A DNA stretch of 64,000 bases from Oreohelix idahoensis. Lineage: Eukaryota > Mollusca > Gastropoda > Stylommatophora > Oreohelicidae. Every line of letters starts with the position of its first letter. Position 1 is the first letter of the stretch. The translations under genes and the position numbers were made by a program. The notes under the pieces were generated by a model that did no database searches, had not been told where the DNA came from, and saw nothing but the letters and a program-made list of their open reading frames with translations. Shown here piece by piece: positions 10,471 through 20,187 of this stretch. The stretch covers positions 434,001-498,000 of the forward strand of contig JAMPIV010004265.1 of NCBI GenBank assembly GCA_024509875.1, read 5' to 3'.

Positions 10471-10799
10471 TTATAGACAACAATTTAATGTAGGACATCT
10501 AAGAAACAAGAGACAAATTTGCGGTCACAATATCCAACAAATTCCAAGTGCTCCAACAGCTGGAAGATGCAGAGAATGCAGAAGACTATTGGCGGCAAAT
10601 CAAAACGGTATGGAATGAGACATGTGAAGAAATACTGGGGAAAAGGGAATGACAACAAAAAGCATGGATAACAACAGAAACCATCAATAAGATAAAAGAG
10701 GAAAAACAAGAAAGCAGATTTAAACACAAGCAAAACCAGAAGTTCCAAAGCCAAGGCTCAAGAACTGTACACAGAAGCAAACAAAGAAGTAAAAAGAAG

Positions 10800-11961
10800 T
10801 ATCAAAAGAGACAAGAGGAAGTATATTGAGGAGCTGGCAAGAGAGGCAGAAGATGCTGCAGCCAAAGGGAATATGAGAACTGTATAACATCACAAAGAAG
10901 CTAATGGGGAAATACAAGCAAACAAGTTGCTTCATAAAAGACAAGAATGGAAAATTGCTCAGCAATATACAAGAGCAAATGAAGAGGTGGACAGAATATT
11001 TTGAGGACCTTCTGAATAGACCAGCTCCACAAAACCCCCCAGACATCCAGCCAGCAGAAGAAGAGCTACAAATTAACGGTGAAAGACCAACGAAGGAAGA
11101 AATAAAGAAAGCCATAAAGCTTCTAAGAGATGGAAAAGCGTCTGGACCTGATGGCATTCCAGCAGAGGCCATCAAAGCAGATATCGACACGGCTACAGAG
11201 ATGTTATATAAATTACTTGGTAAAGTCTGGGAAAAGGAAGAGATACCAGCAGAATGGAAGGAAGGATATCTGGTTAAGTTGCCTAGGAAGGGAAATTTAC
11301 AAGAGTGCACAAATTATAGAGGAATAATGTTACTTTGAGTGCCAGGAAAAGTATTAAACAGGATTATCCTTGAAAGATTAAAAGAGTCCATAGACAAGAA
11401 ACTGAGAGATGAACAAGCAGGTTTTCGACAAAACAGATCCTGTACAGACCAGATAGCCACTTTGAGAATAATAGTTGAACAAAGTCTGGAATGGAATTCA
11501 CCACTATACATCGGATTTGAGGACTAAGAAAAGGCATTTGACAGTGTAGACAGAGAATCACTTTGGAAATTGATGAGGCATTATGGAGTTCCCCTGAAGA
11601 TCATTAATTTAATAAAGAAAACATATGAAGACATGACATGCAGAGTTCTTCATGAAGGACAGCTTACAGAACCGTTTGGGATAAGAACAGGAGTGCGACA
11701 GGGATGCCTCTTGTCTCCATTTCTTTACTTACTAGCAATAGACAAGAACATCGACAACACACAACAGAAATGGAATCCAGTGGACTCTGACTAAGCACTT
11801 GGATGATCTGGATTTTGCTGATGACAGCTCTTCTGTCCCATAATCGTAATCAGATGCAGGACAAATTGAAAACACTTGATGAGAGGTCACAGCAATTGGG
11901 TCTGAAAATACACAGGGAAAAGACAAAGATAATGAGAATAAATGCAGGTAATGATAACAGG
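10800..11961 (+). pseudogene. LINE-B reverse transcriptase, N-terminal and palm part
   Basis: Frames give DGKASGPDGIPAEAIK, EEIPAEWKEGYLVKLPRKGN, DEQAGFRQNRSCTDQI, EKAFDSVDRESLWKL, RTGVRQGCLLSPFLYLLA and DFADDSSS-type sequence (catalytic FADD near 11815). Stops at 11336 and 11525 and later frameshifts make it inactive. The domain stops at the LINE-A insertion and its thumb resumes at 12773. Confidence 0.8.
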
Positions 11962-12450
11962 AAGGGACGGATGGACTTGGTAAGTATGGCCAGCGGGTGG
12001 GCTTGGACATCAACCTAAGGAAGATGGGGGTCGTGGCGCTCGGTGTGAGCGGCCCTGGGTCTGTGTTGGTAGGGAGTCGGCGGCTGGAGCATGCCTGGGA
12101 TGCGTGGTGGCACCGGACGGCGGGGCGGGCGGGGACATCAGCAGTGGAGTGGACAAAGCGAGAACGGCCTTTTTTGGTCTAGGCAACATCTGGGGGTCCT
12201 CTCGGTGCAGCACTGGCACAGAGTTGGGATTGTATCGGAGCTGTGTGCTTCTCTGTGGCGCGGGGAGCTGGAGAGTTGCAGGGAGGGAGATGTCGAGATT
12301 GTCCTCTTTTCGCACGGCATGCCTGGGAAAGATTCTCCGAGTCTTTTGGCCGAGTGTCGTCACCGGCCGGGATCTGCTTGCTCGGAGTGGGCGGGAGGAT
12401 GTGCACACCATCGTGGCTGGCGGACGCTGGGGCTGGATTGGCCATGTCCT

Positions 12451-12511
<61 letters not shown>

Positions 12512-12760
12512 CGGTGCCATCACGGGAACAGCTATGCTATGGACCCCTGGGGGAGGGCGAGGAAGAGGCCGACCGGAAGCGGCTTGGCGGAGGGCTGTGG
12601 AGGCTGGGATGCAGGGGGTGAGCCAGAGTTGGGGCACTGTGCGAGGGATGGCCGCCAACCGAGCAGGGTGGAATCAATTTGTTGTTGCCCTACAAGACGC
12701 CACCAGGCGTAATGGCCACTGACTGCTTTGACGGTCGGCGGCTAAGGATCAAAGAAGAAG
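11962..12760 (+). mobile_element. 5'-truncated LINE-A copy with dense A-to-G changes
   Basis: Flanked by AATGATAACAGG at 11950-11961 and 12761-12772, so it is a discrete insertion into LINE-B. It corresponds to the 3' third of LINE-A (compare 50700-51470) and ends with the family tail GGATCAAAGAAGAAG. Aligned by hand, 12113-12451 against 50864-51211 gives about 59 A-to-G differences, about 20 of all other kinds, and only one or two G-to-A. The A state is shared by the other LINE-A copy at 13.4 kb and by the coding consensus, so the change direction is A to G here. Changes continue to about 12665 and stop before the 3' untranslated end. GC content is strikingly higher than in neighbours. A 60-G run lies inside. 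Confidence 0.9.
12452..12511 (+). repeat. Run of 60 consecutive G
   Basis: Occupies the place where relatives read AGAAGAGACCCC (51212-51223). A-to-G change of AGAAGAGA would yield eight G, a seed for slippage. Length may be affected by sequencing or assembly. The Pro-rich and Gly-rich frames through it are artefacts. Confidence 0.85.
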
Positions 12761-12772
12761 AATGATAACAGG

Positions 12773-13384
12773 GTTGAACTTGAAGAAACACCAATACAAG
12801 ATGTAGAATCGTACACATATCTTGGCAGCAATGTAGACAAAGTTGGAGGGACAGACAGTGATATCAAAATAAGAATACAAAAAGCAAGAGGAGCTTTCAT
12901 TGGATTGGGAAATATATGGAGATCAAGAGAAATCGGAACCAACACGAAAATAAGAATCTTCAACTCAAATGTGAAGTCAGTCCTATTGTATGGCTCTGAG
13001 ACATGGAGAACAACAAAGACAACTACCAAAAAGCTACAGACTTTCATAAATGGGTGCTTGCGTAGAATAGAGGGATTAAAATGGTATGACAAGGTTACCA
13101 ACATGGAACTGATGACAAGAACTAGACAAATGCCAGTAAAACAAGAGATGAGATGAAGATGATGGCGATGGATAGGACACACACTGAGGAAACCTGTTGA
13201 TAGCTTTACAAGGCAGTCCTTGTTCTGGAACCTACAGGGCAAGAGAAGCAGAGGTAGACCAAGAAGCACATGGAGAAGAGAGCTGGAAACAGAGGTGAAA
13301 ATGATAAGGAGAACGTGGAAAGAACTTGAGATGATGGCACGTGACAGGAGGATTTGATATGTGTTTGTTGAAGGCCTATGCTCT
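12773..13384 (+). pseudogene. LINE-B reverse transcriptase, C-terminal part
   Basis: Continues LINE-B after the inserted LINE-A: YTYLGSNVDKVGGTDSDIK, GAFIGLGNIWRSREIG, KSVLLYGSETWRTTKTTTKK, GLKWYDKVTNMELMTRTRQM and GKRSRGRPRSTWRRELET. Stops at 13154 and 13354 interrupt it. The tail VFVEGLCS matches the family 3' end at 52.8 kb. Confidence 0.8.
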
Positions 13385-14006
13385 TTCATAGTAACACCAG
13401 ACGGCGGGGCAGGCAAAGACATCAACATCAGAATGAATAAGGCAAGAACAGCCTTTTTTAGCCTAAACAACATCTGGAAGTCCTCTCAATACAGCACAAG
13501 CACAAAATTAAGATTATATCAGAGCTGTGTGCTTTCTGTGCTTCTCTATGGTGCGGAATGCTGGAGAGTTACAGAGAAGGAAATGTCGAAATTGTCCTCT
13601 TTTCACACAACATACCTAAGAAAAATTCACCGAATCTTTTGGCCAAATACCATCACCAACCAAGATCTGCTTACTCGGAGCAAGCAAGGGGACATGCACA
13701 CCATCATAGCTGGCAGACGCTGTAGCTGGGTTGGCCATGTCCTCAGAAGAGACCCCAATGCCATCACAAGAACAGCTATGCTTTGGACCCCTGAAGGAAA
13801 ACGAAAGAGAGGCCGACCAAAAACAACCTGGCGGAGGACTGTGGAGGCTGAGATGCAAAGAATGAACCAGAGTTGGGTCACTGTACGAAGGATGGCCGCC
13901 GACCGAACAAAGTGGAATCAATTTGTTGTTGCCCTACAAGACGCCACTAGGCGTGATGGCCACTGACTGCTTTGACGGTCGGCGGCTAAGGATCAAAGAA
14001 GAAAGA
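13385..14006 (+). pseudogene. LINE-A 3' fragment, open C-terminal frame
   Basis: From CATAGTAACACCAGACGG to the tail GGATCAAAGAAGAA this is a LINE-A 3' end nearly identical to 50855-51470, including AFFSLNNIWKSSQYST, LLYGAECWRVTEKEMSK, GHVLRRDPNAITRTAM and KRKRGRPKTTWRRT. The frame is open to TGA at 13964-13966. It is joined to the LINE-B tail without a clear target duplication. It shows none of the A-to-G change of the copy 600 bp upstream. Confidence 0.8.
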
Positions 14007-14067
14007 TATTCATTATACAAAATTTGCATTATTGTATAGCTATTGGAAAGCACAACAATTGTAAGAT

Positions 14068-14738
14068 ATGGCTACCTTGTAGTCTTTTATTAAGGCTGGA
14101 AAGGATTTTGGACTGGAGGGTGAAGCTTTAAAGGATTTTGCATTAAAGAAGCTGGAGGAAAAGGAACTCAGAGATCAAAGACATTTAGAGAGAGAGGAGA
14201 AAAAAGCAGCTAAAGAATTAGCTGAAAAAAGAAGACAAGAAGAATTGCAATTGGCTGAAAAAAAGAAGAGAAGAAGAATTAGCTGAAAAAAAGGAGACAA
14301 GAAGAAATAACTGAAAAAAGAAAACAAGATGAATTGGCTCATGAAAAAGAAAAATTGGCCTATGCTCAGGCTGAATTAAAAGCCCAACAGGCTCAGGCTG
14401 AATTGCGAGCCCAACAAGCTCAGGCTGAATTAAAAGCCCAACAAGCTCAAATGGAAATAAGAGCTCAACAAGAACTGAGAATGGCAGAATTGGAAATTGA
14501 AAAATTGAGACTACAACAACCACAGGTTAATTCTATGATTGGTGAGGCTGGTAAAAAAGATCATTCTTCTAATTTTAAGATCAATCTGCCAAAATTTAAC
14601 TCAAATATCGACGATGTTTCATGCTTCCTCAATAGATACGAGACCTATTGTCAGGAATTTAACTACCCAACTGCAGAAGTATTTTTGGATACTCCAAACT
14701 TTACATACACGGAGAACTCTCGTGTGCCTGGTAAATAG
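14068..14738 (+). pseudogene. gag remnant of the Gmr1-like element
   Basis: From ATG 14068 the frame reads MATL, a TAG, then FGLEGEALKDFALKKLEEKE and a long charged helix (EKRRQEELQLAEKK). After shifts near 14270 and 14330 it continues with a repeated coiled-coil motif (AELKAQQAQ) and then FKINLPKFNSNIDDVSCFLN, typical of the start of the gypsy Gag capsid. Capsid is cut off after about 35 residues at NYPTAEVF, so most of gag, the zinc knuckles and the protease active site are missing. A structural protein in origin; inactive here. Confidence 0.7.
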
Positions 14739-15124
14739 TCTCATCGCAGTATTTACCTTAGGGAATATTCCTGGCATTCGTGAATGTACAATGTGATATT
14801 GAAAAATGGGAACAACAGCATCTCATACGTGCAAATGCTGTTACAACCAGAGCTCAGGCCCGTGCTGAATTGGATAGTCACATCCAAAGTGATAATGTGG
14901 TAGATGAGGTGATGAATGATGAGACTGAAGAAGAGGTGGATAATGAAGAGCATAATAATGATAATGATGAAAATAATGATGATGAGGTAAATAATAATGA
15001 GGAAGAGGAAAGCGATGATAATTTCCGGGTGGAACTTATTGATAAGGAGTCTTTCATTCAAAGACAAAATGATGATGATGATTCCTTGAGGAAATTTTTT
15101 CATGTTGAAAATCAGATGATGTGA
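14690..15124 (+). pseudogene. Protease-flank and linker remnant
   Basis: Following the gag deletion, LVCLVNSLIAVFTLGNIPGI resembles the C-terminal end of the retropepsin region in gypsy elements (usually ending in IGNIPG), and after a shift NAVTTRAQARAE is the motif that commonly follows it. An acidic Asp/Asn/Glu-rich stretch (residues 35-90 of the 14780-15124 frame) then leads to VELIDKESF. No DTG active site is visible. Confidence 0.6.
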
Positions 15125-15234
15125 TGTTTGATAATAATGTAAACCACTGGTATACTTTAAGAAACGGTATTTTAATTAGAAATTTTCAGGATTCTACATC
15201 TGTAAAAAAACAGATTATGGTACCAGCTTGTTTT

Positions 15235-16260
15235 CAAGGGTGATTTAGGTATTGCGAGAACAAAGCAAAGGGTTTTGTCGCACTTCTTTTGGCCTGGTGT
15301 GACAAAAGATGTTAAAGCTTTTTTGTCGCACATGCACGGTGTGCCAAGGTGTGGCAACAAAAAGGCCAAAACATGATGCGCCGATCCAAGCAGCTGATAT
15401 TTCTTTGCGTCCATTCGCAAAGATGGCTTTTGACCTTATTGGTACATTAAAGGTCACATCAGCTAGAGGGCATAAATTTGTGCTAACGTGCATTGATATG
15501 TGTACATGCTGGCCAGAAGCGATACCTCTGAAAACTGTAACGACTGTTGACATTGCGGATGCGCTATTTTTAATTTCCAGCATATTGGGTTTTCCCGAAA
15601 ACATACTATGTGACCGGAAATCTCAATTCATCTCTGACACAATGAAACAAGAGATGAAAATGTTCAGTATTGAGCGATCTCTTAGTTGAATATATCACGC
15701 ACAAGCAAATGGTAAAATTGAGAGACTAAATAGGAGTTTAAAGCAGATGTTAGGTAAAGTTACCACTAAATACCCACAGGATTGGGACAGGGTCTTGCCC
15801 GCAATTTTATTCACTTACAGAGAAATTCCCACCGAACACACCGGGTTTACTCCATATGAATTGGTTTTTGGTGTAAAACATAGGGGACCTATGCCATTTT
15901 AAAACAAATGTTGGTTGGAGCTGACATGAATGAAGAGGTGCAAACCTTGTACCAATATGTTGTCAATTTGAGAAAAAAGATTATCGACTATTTGAAATCG
16001 CAGTGGAGTCGTCAGAAAAGGCAAAATTAAAGACTTGTTTGTTTGCCAACCAAAACAGGAAACTACGCCAATTATGGCCAGGTGATGAGGCCTATGTATT
16101 ATTACCAAACAAAGACAACAAATTACTTGTGTCATGGAAAGGACCTTATGAGATTATTGATAAATTGTCAGATGTGGACTATATTTTATCTATTAATGGG
16201 AAAGAAAAAACTTTTCATATTAATATGTTACAGCAATTTCTTACACGTCCTCCACATCTT
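15235..16260 (+). pseudogene. Integrase of the Gmr1-like element, upstream of RT
   Basis: An HHCC-type zinc region (LGIARTKQRVLSHFFWPGVT, then CRTCTVCQGV after a shift) leads to the core domain. Core acidic residues are visible: MAFDLIG (Asp at 15432), LCDRKSQF (second Asp, in place of the usual SDQGTQF-like motif) and GKIERLNRSLKQM (Glu near 15719). HTGFTPYELVFG follows. The C-terminal GPY/F module VSWKGPYEIIDK with HINMLQQF lies at residues 44-78 of the frame starting 16003. Stops at 15687, 15901 and 15925 and several shifts inactivate it. Integrase inserts the cDNA into the genome; here it precedes RT. Confidence 0.88.
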
Positions 16261-17199
16261 AAACCAGTCTTTGAAGCTATTGACGAATCTGTTGATCGTC
16301 GTTCGTCTTTAGCGATCATACAAGAGGAGGGGTCTCACTTATGTGATGGTACTGAACCACTTTTATCATTACCTAGCGTACATCTGTTAGCTACTGAGAG
16401 TTGGAAAGATGTTTCTATTGCACCAACTCTTGCTTCTCATCAGAAGGAGCAAATTTCTCAGTTACTGCAATCTTTCTCTGATGCGCTCACGGATGTTCCG
16501 GGGCATACAGATATCATTAAAAATGATATCATACTTACAGATTTTCGACCTATCAAATTGAAACCTTATCCTATACAATCACAGGTTCAGGAAGAAATAA
16601 AAGAAATGATCAAATTAAATATCATTACTCCATCACATTCACCTTACAGTTTTCCTATGGTATTGATTAGGAAAAAAGATAAATCTATTCGTATTTGCAT
16701 AGATTTCAGGCACTTAAATGCTGTCACGATTTCAGACGCGGAACCATTACCATTGTTAGATTCTCTTCTGGACAAATTGGCTTCTGCTACTTTCTTTACG
16801 AAATTTGACTTGTCAAAAGGTTATTGGCAAGTGCCATTATCAGACAGAGCTAAGCCTTATACAGCTTTCGCTACACCTCTTGGATTGTTTCAATTCAATT
16901 TTATGTCTTTCGGTCTTGTTAACGCTCCTGCTACCTTTGTTCGCATGATGCGAAAACTTTTTTCTGACCGTGAAGATTTTATCACTTATATAGATGATAT
17001 CTGTTTGTTTCATCGAATTTGGGATGAACATATTGTAGGAATTCAGTCTTTGTTGAATACTTTGCGTCTACATAATCTTACTGCTAGACCTTCTAAGACG
17101 AGAATAGGATTCACTGAAACTTCTTTTCTTGGTCATAAAGTAGGAGGTGGATTTCTTAAACCTGAAGACTCTACTTATCTCAAAAATCTTAAATCTTGA
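16261..17199 (+). pseudogene. Reverse transcriptase of the Gmr1-like element
   Basis: The 398-codon frame 16003-17199 continues without interruption from the integrase GPY/F module into RT: EEIKEMIKLNIITPSHSPYS, VLIRKKDKSIRICIDFRHLN, FFTKFDLSKGYWQVPL, TAFATPLGLFQFNFMSFGLV NAPATF, and the catalytic FITYIDDICLF (YIDD at 16987-16998). FLGHKVGGG closes the thumb. All catalytic Asp residues are present. The frame ends at a TGA inside the RT/RNase H connection, so the RNase H needs a shift to 17147-17728. Confidence 0.92.
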
Positions 17200-17850
17200 A
17201 AATCCTCGAACTAAGAAGCAAGTTCGCAGTCTGTTAGGCTTGGTGAATTTCTATAGAAAATTCTTACCTAATTTTTCAGATATTACCTCAGTTTTGTCCT
17301 CATTGGTAAAGAAAAACTCGCCAAACAAAGTCATCTGGACACATATTTGTGATGTTGCCTTAAATGTACTTAAATGTTCGTTTTCTAAATTGCCAATTTT
17401 GAGATTACCTGAGGCTCGTTTTCCATGTACCCTCAGAGTGGACGTGTCTAATACAGGAATTGGGGGCACGTTAATGGAAGAATTTGAAGGCCACATGCAC
17501 CCAACTATGTATGTAAGCCGGAAACTTTCGCCCACAGAGCAGCGGTATCCTATTGTGGAGAGGGAGCTGCTAGCAATAGCCTTCTGCTTCACAAAATTAC
17601 AGCGGTACCTAATGGGAGCCCGATTCACTCTGGAGACAGACCAGAAAGCCTTGGCATATCTCAAAACATCAAGGTTTAAAAATGAAAGGGCCGCTCGAGC
17701 CTCGCTCGCCCTTCAACCCTACGACTAGGACATCAAGGCAATTAAGGGAAGCCAAAATGTCATGGCTGATGTCTTGTCAAGATGCATGAAACACTCTATA
17801 TCACCGATGAACTCTACGAATACAGGTGATTCACATGATCGCATCTAACC
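17200..17850 (+). pseudogene. RNase H of the Gmr1-like element
   Basis: Frame 17147-17728 carries KKQVRSLLGLVNFYRKFLPN, then the RNase H domain LRVDVSNTGIGGTLMEEF (first Asp), SRKLSPTEQRYPIVERELLA (Glu) and FTLETDQKALAYL (Asp). After a TAG at 17726 the sequence continues in frame with DIKAIKGSQNVMADVLSRCM, the usual end of gypsy RNase H. Here pol terminates, with no integrase downstream. Confidence 0.9.
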
Positions 17851-19198
17851 TACATACATATTTCATGATGACCTGATCAAGAAAATATTCCACGTATAAC
17901 AACTTGTTCGTATAACACTATACATTGGCACAGCAACTATAACGATTGAAAAGATTCTCTAACATTGTGTACGCTAACTATGCTGTGAACTAAGCTACAT
18001 GGTTACATGGTCAAATAAAGAAACATTGCTGATATGAGAAAGCGGTTCGCACAGCAACAAGATGATGATGAATTTTTAAATGCACAAAATGGACTAATAC
18101 CTCGTTGAACTCAGTGCATTACGTCTGATATTGTGGTTGAATGACAGTACGTATATGTCACAGACGTACACACATAACTTTGGTGAAATGTTATAATTGA
18201 TGTCCTTTCAGGAGATTTTCGTGCAGACATATTTTATCATTCTGAAGTGAAATGACTAACGTTTCCAAATAAAGGGACATAATGCTGAAATTACTGACTT
18301 GAAAATATCAAAGGGACACAACAAGAAAATTGCCTCTCTGAATATTTTTCGATTGAAATTTGCGTTGATTGTAGACAATTGGATTGATCATAACAATATA
18401 TCACATGGTGGACAATCATGGACATTGTCAAGAATGTGCTTCTACATCTGTCTAGGAACATTGTATGAAAATTGATTCATTCGAAAGGACTTTGCATCAT
18501 GAATTTGAACATGGTTATATAATATTAATTAGTGATTAATGTGAATTAACTAGAAATTGTTGAGGTTTTGACACAATTTTGTCACACTCACACTGGACTT
18601 TACTACAGTTATTGGCTACTACACATAAGCATAGTTTTTTTCTATTGCTCACACTAATGTGTTACATACAGGATTGCCTGGCATCTCCTACCATTAATAT
18701 GTTACATTTATGACATAATATTTTGAAGTACACATAATGTTATTCATTTGAGAAAATGTCGCAGTCATACACTTTATAGATTGTTTGTCTGCCTCATGTC
18801 ATCTATTGTCTCTTACATAATTTAATTAATTTTAATGCTTGGCATTATAAGACTAAGTGACTAATGTTACCTGATGGGACATGTAGGTGTTTTGGACGGT
18901 GTGCGGTATGATAGTGCCTGGACTGATATAATCATTCATTTTTACATGTTGGCTGATTTTGCTATGGTTACCTCACACTGGTGTCAAATGATTTGTATCC
19001 TTTGTAGTCGATGGTGATAGTAATTTTATTACTAATTTCCACACCTTGAGTGTTTATTTGCCTACTATGGAGCACAGACCTGGGTGCTATACTATTTCAT
19101 ACCAACAGTGAAATTTGATGATACTATCTTTTCACTCCAGTGATGTTTTGAACTCACACCATGTAAATAATGCAAATTTCATTTCCATTATTTGACGG
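17851..19198 (+). other. 3' internal noncoding region of the LTR element
   Basis: About 1.35 kb of AT-rich sequence between the end of RNase H and the purine tract. No integrase or envelope-like frame was seen, supporting the view that integrase is not in the usual place. Confidence 0.7.
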
Positions 19199-19225
19199 AT
19201 GGGGGGGGGGGGGAAGAAGAGTAAA
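19199..19225 (+). promoter_or_regulatory. Polypurine tract
   Basis: A run of G followed by AAGAAGAG lies directly before the right LTR, the position of the plus-strand primer in reverse transcription. Confidence 0.75.
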
Positions 19226-19918
19226 TGTTATGAGTAAAGTTCATAATATGTATGTCGATATCAATACAGTTCGACATGTAGTTTTGTTTACGAGACCGTT
19301 GCCCTGGTTTCAGGAAGTAACGTCATTACTTTTGGTGGCCAAGTTGCAGATGCCAGTTTTGCAGTTGGCTATCTTGAGCGTCCCTTGGCTTGAGAATTCG
19401 CTGTGTGTCTTTTCAAGGTGTTGGACGTATGTGTTTTATGCTCCTGAGTGTTCAAAGATTTACTGGTCATATTCCTATGTATTCCATCTCTGGATCATCC
19501 ATAAACCTCTGTGCGATGATGCTAGTATTTATGTAAGAGGACTGATGTTTGACCAGATGAACGTGAGTTGAATTATTATAATAAAAATCGTATGGAAATG
19601 TCCTCGACATTGTTCCATTTACAAGACTACAGCGATGCTAGAGACCGTCTAGTTGATGCCATAACTTTATGTGCATATTATCAAGATAAATTTGGAGCTT
19701 CAAGATGTTTATTAAATAGCTATGTGAATCGTCCAACCTGGCCTTTTGGAGTGTCATTAATGTTTTGAAGAATACGGCTTTGGGCGGGGACTGAATGGAC
19801 ATACCACTATCTGTGCTTGGTTTGGAATCAGTGTATGATTCCTTGTGAATTAATCAAATAATATGTAAGAAGGACCTCTAGCCTCAACAAAGAATATAGC
19901 CCAATAAAGACCGTATCA
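19226..19918 (+). repeat. Right LTR of the Gmr1-like element
   Basis: 693 bp, about 97% identical by eye to the left LTR; the only length difference is 3 bp. Followed by ACGGC (19919-19923), the target duplication. Confidence 0.9.
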
Positions 19919-20187
19919 ACGGCACACCGTGCGGACCCTCGCAAATCCCGCATCAATTGAAAAATAGGCAGCTGATTTTGATTTTATTGGTTGATTTTTT
20001 TATTCACGTGGCCTAACATCTCGCCGAATCTCACGACACAAATATCGGCTATGGTGTAGTGCAAGACGATTGATTTATATATATTTAATAATTAGGCGAA
20101 AAAACCTGTACAGAAATTATGTACACATCTGAAAACACAACAACCGTGTACAGATTATGGGTAAACCATAGTGTGTGGCATGTATGT
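19919..20187 (+). mobile_element. TIR element copy 1, right part
   Basis: Matches the right end of the copy at 62.99-63.15 kb (TTTAATAATTAGGCGAAAAA, CAGATTATGGGTAAACCATA) and closes with GTGTGGCATGTATGT (20173-20187), the inverse of the left end at 6419. Confidence 0.75.

Larger units (their letters stand above)
9549..13384 (+). mobile_element. LINE-B (RTE-like) inserted in the LTR element
   Basis: A non-LTR retrotransposon encoding an apurinic-type endonuclease then a reverse transcriptase, of the type annotated in animals as craniofacial development protein 2-like. It is interrupted by the LINE-A copy at 11962-12760 (12-bp target duplication) and runs into a second LINE-A fragment at 13385. 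It carries stops and frameshifts throughout. The tail continues at 12773 with RVELEETPIQDVESYTYLGS. Other 3' pieces of this family lie at 3.4-3.9 kb and 52.7 kb. Confidence 0.8.
7609..19918 (+). mobile_element. Ty3/gypsy-class LTR retrotransposon with Gmr1-type order (INT before RT)
   Basis: Complete insertion bounded by LTRs (7609-8304 and 19226-19918), both TG...CA, with an ACGGC target duplication. A tRNA-primer-like site follows the left LTR and a G-rich purine tract precedes the right LTR. The coding order is gag remnant, protease flank, integrase, GPY/F domain, RT, RNase H. Ty3/gypsy elements normally place integrase last; integrase before RT is known from Ty1/copia and from the Gmr1 group of gypsy-like elements. 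The element is defective: gag and protease are largely deleted, and frameshifts and stops occur in gag and pol. The LTRs differ at roughly 17 positions plus one 3-bp indel, so the insertion is not recent. LINE sequence (about 9.5-14.0 kb) is nested in the 5' internal region. Confidence 0.9.

Noticed and set aside
12091..12722. Overlapping 130-200 codon frames, Gly-rich on plus and Pro-rich on minus
   Set aside because: Produced by the 60-G run and the raised GC of the A-to-G changed LINE copy; only LINE-A sequence is present.
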